DNA of 64,000 nt, from positions 62,001 through 126,000 of the forward strand of contig NZ_BOLS01000001.1 in NCBI RefSeq assembly GCF_016861785.1, given 5' to 3'. This DNA comes from Lacticaseibacillus mingshuiensis. Its GTDB lineage: Bacteria > Bacillota > Bacilli > Lactobacillales > Lactobacillaceae. The notes below the pieces were generated by a model. The model saw nothing but the letters and a program-made list of their open reading frames with translations, ran no database searches and was not told the origin of the DNA. Positions 26,008 through 34,215 of the stretch are shown in pieces (the stretch's first letter is position 1; each line of letters begins with the position of its first letter). The translations under genes and the position numbers were made by a program.

Positions 26008-29000
26008 ATGACGGAACCAAGCGCCTTACAATTGATCATTGGCACGGCGGCCGCGGATCATGAACGGGCGATCGCCGATGATGTGGCCAACGTGCTGGCG
26101 GCGCATCCCCATGCACGCATTTTTTACCTGGTGCCAAACCATGTGAAATACGAGGCGGAGATTGCGCTGCTAAAACGCCTGCGTGGAAACAACACCGGGG
26201 TCTTTGCCTCCGATGCGGTGCAGACGCTGTCGTTCACGCGCCTGGGGTGGTTTTTCCTCAAGGACAGTCCGGCGTATCGCCAGCCCCGGCTGGATGCGAC
26301 CGCAAACACGATGATCGTGGCCGACATTTTGGCCAGCCACAAGCAGGAACTGCAGGTCTACCCCAGTGAGATCAGCAAGCCCGGCTTTGTCGCGCAGCTC
26401 GCGCAGCAATTAGGCGAGCTGCAAATGGGCCGGATCACCGCCGACGTGCTCACAGCGGTCGAAGCCGGCGTCGACACGCAGCATCAGGCGAAAATTCATG
26501 ACCTTGCGCTGCTGCTTCGCGCTTACGAACAGCAAACGGCGACCTACACGACCAATGCAGGGCTTTTGAACGTGTTGATCGCGGATCTGCGCGAACGTGA
26601 TCTGTCGCAGACCTATTTTTACCTGGATCATTTTAATGAGTTGGCGGCAAGCGAATTGCAGTTGGTGCAGACGCTGATTGCCCGGGCGGCCAAGGTGACC
26701 GTGGCGCTGACAATGGCGGATGGCCAGTTGACGCCTGCCCAGCAGAGCCTGTTTCGGCCGGCGCTGACGCTGCGCCGGCGCCTGGTTGCGGGGCTACCGG
26801 ACGGAAAGGGAGTCGCCACCACTGTTGCGCCACTGCGCGATGATCTGAGCGCCGGGATTCGGCAGCTGGATCAGTTTTGGCAGGCCCCGGGGCAACGCGC
26901 CACCCAGCCGGCTCATGACAACATTCAGGTGGTCAAGGCGACGGATGCCTATCAGGAGCTGCGAACCGTCGCGCGCAAGATTCAGCAGGCGGTGCATGCG
27001 GGCAAACGTTACCGGGACTTTTTGATCATCGCCCGGCGGCTGGCCCCGTACCGTGATATCATTGCGCCGATCATGCAGGATTATCAGATTCCTTATTTTG
27101 CCGACCGCGAGCACCCGATGACCGACCATCCCCTGGTCGCGCTGATCGACAGTGTTTGTGACCTCTTTTTGAATGGCTTTCAGTATCAGGATGTGATGCG
27201 CTTTTTGCGGACGGAACTTGTGCGCCCAGCCGACTTGCCTTTGGCGGATTATCGCGAAGCGGTCGACATCACGGACAATCACTTGCTGCGCACGGGCATC
27301 AGCGGCCGGCGCGCCTGGTTTGACGACAAGGCCTGGCGCTATTTCAACCGCCCCCCGAAGGACGAAGATGAGGCGGCGGAGCAGGCAGATCCTGAGGCGG
27401 AAAAAACGGCGCAGCTCGAGGCCATCCATCAGCATCTGCGCACCGTGCTGACGCCGCTGGCCGACTTGTTGAAGCAGCCCGAGCTGACCGGGCTTCAGCT
27501 GGCCCAGGGGCTGATGAATTGGCTCGTGGGCGTTGGCGTCACGGAGCGTCTGGCAGAATGGGCCAGTGCAGCCGAAACACGCCTGGATCCGGCGGCGGCT
27601 GCGGCGGGGCAACAAGCCTGGCAGACCTTCACCGGCATCGTGGATGCGTATGCGGCGATCGCCCAGACCTCAGCTGATGTGGCGGCGCTGACGGCAAGCA
27701 GCGATGCAATCGGCGAGACTGGCGCTGCGGCTGGGGGTGCGTCTGGCAAGGCAACGGCGCTTTTGGCCAGTTTTCAAACGCTGCTTGACGCTGGCTTCAG
27801 TGGCGCCAGTTTCACCCAGATTCCGGCGACGCTTGACCAGGTGACGATCTCCGAGACCGCCCTGGCCCGGCGCGCCAAATTCGACACGGTCTTCGTGATC
27901 GGCGCCACGGATGCGGCCATGCCAGAGGTGCCAAGCGACACCGCGGTGCTTAACGCCGCCGATCGCCAGGCCCTGCAGCAGGGACTGGATGCGCTGCAGG
28001 CCAGTGATGCGGAGAATACCCAGTTGCAGGCTGTCTTTTTGCCTGAGACCGGGGCCAGCAAAGCCCTTGGCGATCCATTCATCAACTATGTGGCGGAAAT
28101 GGCGGCGACCCGCAACTTGATCATGTCCTACCCGACTAACGGGGAAGAGGCCAACAACGCCTCGCCTTATCTGCTGCAACTGGCGGCCAGCCAAGGCATC
28201 GATGTGAAACAGGGACTGCCAGTTTGGGGTGAGCTCACACCAGCCACCGACGTCGCAGAGGCGGCGGGGACCGCGCGCAGTTTGCTCAGCGACTGGGTCG
28301 TGATCGCGCGGCAGGCCCCGCATGCGATTCCACGCGCCTGGGAAACGGCGTACCATGAGATCGCCGCCTGGCTGGCCCAGGCTGGCACGCAGCAGACGGC
28401 GGATCTGCCTGTTTCTCTGCCGGGACAGTTGCGGGAGGCGATCGCGTATCAAAACGCGGTCCAGAATCTCCGTCCGGAAACGGCGCGGGCCCTTTATTCC
28501 ACCGAACTGAGCGCCTCGATCTCGCAGCTTCAATCGTTTTACAGCAATCCGTATGAATACTTTTTGACCTATGGCTTGCGGCTTCAGGAGCGGCCCGAGT
28601 TTGAATTGACGCCGGCGGATTACGGCAGTTTTTACCATGCCGTCATGGATGGCGTGATGAAGGCACTGGCGGATAAAAAAATGCTGCTGACGCTTGATGA
28701 CGCTGCGCTGAAACAGGCGATCGCGGTGCAGATCACCCAGATCATTCAGGATTTTCCCGTGTATCGCATTTTCACCGACGAGGGCTTCACAAACAGCCGG
28801 CACATGGCTTATTTGAAGGCGCACATCGCCGACATGCTGTTGCGTGAATTCAAGGTCATTCAATTCCAGCTGGCCAGCTCCGGCTTCACCAATTGGAACA
28901 CGGAGATTTTGTTTGCGCCTCGAGGCCGGCAGCCGCTGTTGCCGCCGGTCACGTTGACCACGGAAAAAGGCCGGCGCGTCGCCGTGCGGGGCAAGATCGA

Positions 29001-29814
29001 TCGGCTCGACACGAAAGTCTTTGATGATGGCACCGGCGCGGCCCGTTATTTGGTGCTGGATTACAAGAGTTCGACCCACGATTTCACGCCTTATGAAGCC
29101 TATTACGGGTTGAATCTGCAGCTGTTGACCTATCTGGATGCTGTCGAATCGGCGGTGGCCAAGGGCAAATTGCCGGCGCTGGCTGATAGCCGACCCGGCG
29201 GCGCCTTTTACCTGATGTTCGACCAGCCGCTGATCAAATACGCGGATCTCAAGGACCTTGCGCCGCTTAGCGAGCAGGCCCAGCGCCAGACGCAATTGCT
29301 TGAGGCCGCAGCCCCGCAGACGCAAAAGCAATACCGCTTGAAAGGCTTTGTGGTCCTGCCCGATGAGATCGCCGATCAAGACGATGCGCTGGCCAGCTAC
29401 CTCAGCAATTTTGCCGATGATCTCGTGCCTGGCAGTGCCTCGCTGGTGGTGCCGCTTGCGCTCAATCAAAACAAGACGATCAAGGGAGCCACGGCCAAGG
29501 ACGGGTCGCGTGGGGCAACGATCCACACATTTTTCACCCAGCGCGAGCTCGCTCGCTGGATTCAGCACGACCGTAAGCTGATCACCGAGGCCGCCGACAA
29601 CATCCTGGATGGCGTCATCACGCTGGCGCCGTTGGACATCAACGGCTCAGGCGCCCGGTTCATCGCGCGCAGCCCGTATCAAGCGGTGATGCGCTTTGAT
29701 GCTGCGACAGGGGCGGATCATTACAACACCCAGCCGGCGAAAAATACGGTGCAGATTCTCGAGTTACTGAAGCAAGAAAGCGCTGGAAAGGACGGCGACG
29801 ACGATGGCCAATAA
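26008..29814 (+). CDS. rexB: ATP-dependent helicase/nuclease subunit B
   Basis: 1268 residues from ATG 26008 (GAGGGTGGC upstream). RexB pairs with RexA as the Gram-positive counterpart of RecBCD/AddAB, processing double-strand breaks up to a Chi sequence. As in other RexB proteins the N-terminal Walker A of AddB is lost (LIIGTAAADHERAIAD), and the C-terminal nuclease domain is kept (VRGKIDRLDTKVFDD and YLVLDYKSS near 990-1020). The cysteines that hold a 4Fe-4S cluster in Bacillus AddB are absent; I see one cysteine only. The end overlaps rexA by 11 bases. Confidence 0.95.
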   Translation: MTEPSALQLIIGTAAADHERAIADDVANVLAAHPHARIFYLVPNHVKYEAEIALLKRLRGNNTGVFASDAVQTLSFTRLGWFFLKDSPAYRQPRLDATANTMIVADILASHKQELQVYPSEISKPGFVAQLAQQLGELQMGRITADVLTAVEAGVDTQHQAKIHDLALLLRAYEQQTATYTTNAGLLNVLIADLRERDLSQTYFYLDHFNELAASELQLVQTLIARAAKVTVALTMADGQLTPAQQSLFRPALTLRRRLVAGLPDGKGVATTVAPLRDDLSAGIRQLDQFWQAPGQRATQPAHDNIQVVKATDAYQELRTVARKIQQAVHAGKRYRDFLIIARRLAPYRDIIAPIMQDYQIPYFADREHPMTDHPLVALIDSVCDLFLNGFQYQDVMRFLRTELVRPADLPLADYREAVDITDNHLLRTGISGRRAWFDDKAWRYFNRPPKDEDEAAEQADPEAEKTAQLEAIHQHLRTVLTPLADLLKQPELTGLQLAQGLMNWLVGVGVTERLAEWASAAETRLDPAAAAAGQQAWQTFTGIVDAYAAIAQTSADVAALTASSDAIGETGAAAGGASGKATALLASFQTLLDAGFSGASFTQIPATLDQVTISETALARRAKFDTVFVIGATDAAMPEVPSDTAVLNAADRQALQQGLDALQASDAENTQLQAVFLPETGASKALGDPFINYVAEMAATRNLIMSYPTNGEEANNASPYLLQLAASQGIDVKQGLPVWGELTPATDVAEAAGTARSLLSDWVVIARQAPHAIPRAWETAYHEIAAWLAQAGTQQTADLPVSLPGQLREAIAYQNAVQNLRPETARALYSTELSASISQLQSFYSNPYEYFLTYGLRLQERPEFELTPADYGSFYHAVMDGVMKALADKKMLLTLDDAALKQAIAVQITQIIQDFPVYRIFTDEGFTNSRHMAYLKAHIADMLLREFKVIQFQLASSGFTNWNTEILFAPRGRQPLLPPVTLTTEKGRRVAVRGKIDRLDTKVFDDGTGAARYLVLDYKSSTHDFTPYEAYYGLNLQLLTYLDAVESAVAKGKLPALADSRPGGAFYLMFDQPLIKYADLKDLAPLSEQAQRQTQLLEAAAPQTQKQYRLKGFVVLPDEIADQDDALASYLSNFADDLVPGSASLVVPLALNQNKTIKGATAKDGSRGATIHTFFTQRELARWIQHDRKLITEAADNILDGVITLAPLDINGSGARFIARSPYQAVMRFDAATGADHYNTQPAKNTVQILELLKQESAGKDGDDDGQ

Positions 29815-32800
29815 TATTTCACCAGAAAAGATTCCCGCAATCTTGCATGGCACGTTCAAACCCGGGGACCCGCAGCACCGGCATGATGTGCTCGTCTCCG
29901 CATCGGCTGGCAGTGGGAAAACGTTTGTGCTTGTGCAGCGTATTTTGCGGCAGCTGATCGATGGGGCGGAGCTGGACCGCATGTTGATCGTGACGTTCAC
30001 CAAGGCCGCCGCGGCTGAAATGCGCACGCGTATTGAAAAAGAGCTGAAGGCCACGCTGCGGGCGTCGGATGACGCCGCCCGGGCTGGCAAGGTCGTGCCG
30101 GAAACAAAGACCCAGGTCGGCCTGCCGCTGACCGAGGCGCAAAAGGCGCACATCCAGGCGCAGATCGACAAAATGACCAGCAGCTGGATCATGACCATCG
30201 ACGCTTTTTCACAGCGCGTGGTGCAAAGCTACTATTATGTGATCGGGCTGGACCCGAGTTTTCGCATCCTCAGCGACGAGACTGAAGAGGCAATGCTCAA
30301 GCAGCGTGTTTGGGAACAGACCCGCGACCATTTTTATGAAGCAGATGGCGTTGCGGCGCATCCGTTCGCGGCGCTTGAGGCGAATTTTTACAGCAAGGGG
30401 GACGCGGGGCGCGATGGGCTCGGCGGTATCGTCGATCAGCTTCTGACGTTTGCGATGAGTACCCAGCAGCCGACCAACTGGCTGGCGCATCTTGCGGATG
30501 GCTACCAACCGGAAAGAGTCGCGGCGCAATTTCATAACGAGCTGTGGCCTGCGATTCACGAGACACTGACCGGTGCAGTGGCCAAGCTCAATGTGTTGCG
30601 CACGGAACTGGAAGACGCCTTTGCCGACCGCAAGCCGACCGACACGATGAAGGCCGCGGTGGAAGGAATCCAGCGCTTTGCGGGGATGGTCGCGGAACTG
30701 CCGGATCAGCCGGATTACGCGACGGTGTGGACGGCGCTGCATCCTACCGAGACGTATTTTCCAACTTGGCCCTATGGCACGAAAAAAGATGAGGCGCGCC
30801 GGGATCTGCTTGCTGGGCAAAAAGCGCGGCGCGACGCGATCACGGCGGAGTTGAACACGATCACGGATGGCCCACTTCAATTGGCGCCGGCCGACCGCGA
30901 GTACGTGGCCGGGCCTGCCGCCGCGCTGATGACCACCCTGGCGGACGTTGCGTTGTGGTACGCCGATGCCTTGCTTAAAGAAAAAGAGCGTCAGCATCTT
31001 GCCGGCTTCGGGGACATCGAACAATATGCGCTGCAGATCTTGACGGTCAGTGACACGGTCGCGCAAAATTACCAGGCGCAATTTGACATCGTCATGATCG
31101 ATGAATATCAGGATACGAATGGCCTGCAGGAGGCGCTCCTCAGCCGAGTGGCGGCCCAGGCGCCGGGCAATCGGTTCATGGTCGGCGATGTGAAGCAGAG
31201 TATTTATGGCTTCCGGCTGGCGGACCCGAGCCTCTTTATGACCAAGTACCAGACCTATCCCAAACTGGCCGCGGATCAGCCCGCGGCCAATGAGCTGATC
31301 TTACTGCCAAGCAATTTTCGCTCGACCAATAACGTGCTGACCTTCATCAACATGCTGTTTGCCCAGATCATGGATCAGGAAGTCGGCGAGCTGGATTACG
31401 ATCAGGACGCCGAGCTGAAATTCGGGAGCAGTGACTCGCTGCCGTCCGATCTGGCAGGGGATGCCCAGGCGAAGGCCACGTTGCTCTTGGTTGCTCAAGA
31501 GGCGCCGGCCGAGGATGACCCCAACGCTTCGGCGAATGCGGGTTCCGATGACGCCGCCAGTCCCGAGACTACCGGCGAGGAGACGGCGGATGAGAACGGC
31601 GAAGATGCGGCCGCCATCGCCAAGGACCAGGCAGAGGCGCAGGCGGTGATCGCGAAGATCCTGACGATCGTTCACAACCCGGATTATCAACTGTATGACC
31701 GCGTGGATGACCCAGCCGCAGACCTGACGGCGCAGAATTGGCCGCATCGGGATGTTGACTACAAAGACATCGCCATTTTGGCCTCGACGCGTGGCAACAA
31801 CATCACGCTGCAAAGCGAATTTGCGAAGGCCGGCGTCCCAATTCTGATTCCGGATGCGAAGAACTATTTCAAGACGACGGAACTGATGGTGATGCTGTCG
31901 CTTTTGCGCATCATCGACAACCCGAAACAGGACATCCCCCTGGCGGCCGTGTTGCGCTCGCCACTTGTGGCACTGTCGGCTGATGAAATGGCGACGATTC
32001 GCTTGGCGGCCAAGGCCCGCCCATACTACTACGACGCGCTCGCCGTTTTCCAGGCGGATCCGGCCACGAAGGAAACGCCGCTGGGGCAAAAACTGGCCCG
32101 GTTCTTTGCGCTATTGGCGGATCTCCGCGATTATGCGCGGGAACATGCGCTGGTCGATTTGATCTGGCATATTTATTCACTGACCGGCTTCCTCGATTAT
32201 GTCGGGGGCATGCCGGGCGGTAATCAGCGCCAGGTCAATCTCCGCGCCCTGGCCAGCCGCGCCGCCGCTTATGAGGCAAACGGATTCAAGGGCTTGTTCG
32301 CGTTTGTCCGGTTCATTGAGCAGATGCAGAAAAAGGACAAAGACCTCGACACCCCGGTCAGCCTGGCAGATGGCGAAGACGCGGTGCGCCTGATGACCAT
32401 TCACGGGTCAAAGGGGCTGGAATTTCCGATCGTCTTTTTGCTGGATGCCGACCACGGTTTCAACATGCGCGACACCATGGCCCCAATCATCGCGACGAAA
32501 GATGCCGTCGGATTGAAATTCAACGACCCTGCGACCCAGATCACCTTTACCACCCCGCAATATGCGCAGGCCGCCGAAGCCAAACGCAAGCAGCTGTTGG
32601 CTGAGGAAATGCGCAAGCTCTACGTCGCGTTGACGCGGGCGGGCCAGCGCCTGTTCATCGTCGCGATGGGGAAGAAGGAAAAATTGTTGCCAAAATGGCG
32701 AGCTGCGGCAGCGGCCAGTGAGGAGATCTTGCTGCCGAGCCTGCAGCGCGGCACGGCCAAAAACTTTATGGATTGGATCGGCCCGGCCTTGGCGCGGTGC

Positions 32801-33736
32801 GCGGACAGTGAGGATGACGCCAAAACGCTGCCGGCGTTGACCCCGTATTTTCCAGCGGCCGGTTTCACCATTGAAGAAGTCCTACCAAAGCAGAGTCAAG
32901 CCGGCACGACCGGCGATGAAACAGAGGTCGTAGATGAGGCCGCACCGATGCCGGGGCTCACGGACTGGCTGAATTTCCGCTATCCGTTTGCGCAGATGAC
33001 GACCACGTCAGGCTTCCGCAGCGTGACGGAGATCAAGCGTGCGGTCGAGGATCCGGACCTGGAAGAAGCCGCAGCCGCCAGTGGCATCCTCACCTTGGAA
33101 AAGCGGGCGCCGGCTGAGGCCACAGCGCCGACCGTCAAGCGGTGGACCGCGGACGATTTCCATCTGCCCGCGTTCATGGCGGCGGAAGACCAGACCCGCG
33201 TCTCCGCCACAGATGTCGGTACCGCCACGCATTTGGTCCTGCAGCGTCTCGATCTGAAAAAGGCGGTCGATGAGCCGGCGATTCGTGCCTTCATTCATCA
33301 GCTGGTTCAAGACGGCCTCTTGACCGCCCCGGTTGCTCAGCGCATCCGTGTCGCTCAGCTGGCAGCCTTTTTCCAGACCGCCTTGGGCCAACAGCTCCAA
33401 GCCGCCGCCCATGTCGAACGCGAAGCCGCCTTTTCCATGCTGCTCCCGGCCAGCCGCATCGCCGGCAGCCGAGTCGAAGACGACCAGGCCGACGTATTGG
33501 TGCACGGCATCATCGACGGTTATTTCGAGGAAAATGGCGCGCTGACCCTGTTCGATTACAAAACGGACCGCATCGGCGACTCCGTGGCACCGATTCTGGC
33601 ACGCTACCGCGGTCAGCTGAACAGCTACGCCGAAGCCCTCAACGCCATGCACCCAACCGGCCCCAAAGTGGCGCACGCCTGGCTGATCCTCCTGAACCAA
33701 AACGGCGAAGCCCACGACGTCCTGGCCGCAAACTAA
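29804..33736 (+). CDS. rexA: ATP-dependent helicase/nuclease subunit A
   Basis: 1310 residues from ATG 29804. It is the UvrD-type helicase and nuclease motor of RexAB. Helicase motifs: Walker A VSASAGSGKT (31-40), VTFTKAAAAEMRTRI, MIDEYQDTN (near 431), GDVKQSIYGFR (near 460), MTIHGSKGLEFPIVFLLD (near 865) and LYVALTRAGQRLF (near 940). The C-terminal nuclease has VLVHGIIDGYFEENG and LTLFDYKTDR (near 1230-1255). An acidic Ala/Glu/Asp-rich stretch at about 565-610 (between 31500 and 31640) looks like an added disordered insert. It is translationally coupled to rexB. Confidence 0.96.
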   Translation: MANNISPEKIPAILHGTFKPGDPQHRHDVLVSASAGSGKTFVLVQRILRQLIDGAELDRMLIVTFTKAAAAEMRTRIEKELKATLRASDDAARAGKVVPETKTQVGLPLTEAQKAHIQAQIDKMTSSWIMTIDAFSQRVVQSYYYVIGLDPSFRILSDETEEAMLKQRVWEQTRDHFYEADGVAAHPFAALEANFYSKGDAGRDGLGGIVDQLLTFAMSTQQPTNWLAHLADGYQPERVAAQFHNELWPAIHETLTGAVAKLNVLRTELEDAFADRKPTDTMKAAVEGIQRFAGMVAELPDQPDYATVWTALHPTETYFPTWPYGTKKDEARRDLLAGQKARRDAITAELNTITDGPLQLAPADREYVAGPAAALMTTLADVALWYADALLKEKERQHLAGFGDIEQYALQILTVSDTVAQNYQAQFDIVMIDEYQDTNGLQEALLSRVAAQAPGNRFMVGDVKQSIYGFRLADPSLFMTKYQTYPKLAADQPAANELILLPSNFRSTNNVLTFINMLFAQIMDQEVGELDYDQDAELKFGSSDSLPSDLAGDAQAKATLLLVAQEAPAEDDPNASANAGSDDAASPETTGEETADENGEDAAAIAKDQAEAQAVIAKILTIVHNPDYQLYDRVDDPAADLTAQNWPHRDVDYKDIAILASTRGNNITLQSEFAKAGVPILIPDAKNYFKTTELMVMLSLLRIIDNPKQDIPLAAVLRSPLVALSADEMATIRLAAKARPYYYDALAVFQADPATKETPLGQKLARFFALLADLRDYAREHALVDLIWHIYSLTGFLDYVGGMPGGNQRQVNLRALASRAAAYEANGFKGLFAFVRFIEQMQKKDKDLDTPVSLADGEDAVRLMTIHGSKGLEFPIVFLLDADHGFNMRDTMAPIIATKDAVGLKFNDPATQITFTTPQYAQAAEAKRKQLLAEEMRKLYVALTRAGQRLFIVAMGKKEKLLPKWRAAAAASEEILLPSLQRGTAKNFMDWIGPALARCADSEDDAKTLPALTPYFPAAGFTIEEVLPKQSQAGTTGDETEVVDEAAPMPGLTDWLNFRYPFAQMTTTSGFRSVTEIKRAVEDPDLEEAAAASGILTLEKRAPAEATAPTVKRWTADDFHLPAFMAAEDQTRVSATDVGTATHLVLQRLDLKKAVDEPAIRAFIHQLVQDGLLTAPVAQRIRVAQLAAFFQTALGQQLQAAAHVEREAAFSMLLPASRIAGSRVEDDQADVLVHGIIDGYFEENGALTLFDYKTDRIGDSVAPILARYRGQLNSYAEALNAMHPTGPKVAHAWLILLNQNGEAHDVLAAN

Positions 33737-33750
33737 ATAATTGCTAAATC

Positions 33751-33812
33751 AAAAGAGCCGCAACCCCCGAGCGCAGTTTATCAACTACAATGGAGGCTGG
33801 CGGTTCTTTTGC
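33751..33812 (+). terminator. Probable terminator after rexA
   Basis: AAAAGAGCCGC pairs with GCGGTTCTTTT across a long loop of about 38 bases. It lies 14 bases after the rexA stop. Confidence 0.5.
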
Positions 33813-33955
33813 TTACGGGGGATAGAGAGATGTAAGTGGACAGCCGATGTCGTACGTTTTGATGCAACAGAATCTGTGTCTATATAAATATCAGTGAGGC
33901 AGCACCAAATCTTCGCGGCCAATTCGCCTGAGAAAAATCAACGTGTGATGTGAGG

Positions 33956-34111
33956 GTGGGCTCCGGCCGAAAATCGCTCAGCCCCCTCGTCGTTGTTAGC
34001 GGCTGTGCCGCTTACAACGAAAGTGAGCTTTAAGACCGCGAACTTTGCGGGCTCAAAGTTGCTTGTCCGCTCTACTCCGGTCGCCAGCGAATTTTCGGCC
34101 GGAGCCCACCC
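33956..34111 (-). repeat. Dispersed hairpin element, family A, copy 4
   Basis: 156 bp with perfect outer arms GGGTGGGCTCCGGCCGAAAA and TTTTCGGCCGGAGCCCACCC. Same orientation as copy 3. It lies between rexA and dinG. Confidence 0.92.
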
Positions 34112-34215
34112 GGGGGCCAACACCTCCAGGCACCGTCGATTTTCCAGCAAAATTGGCGCAACGGGCGGATACATAGTAAACTGGAACCAACTACAACGGA
34201 ATTTTGGTGAGTAAA

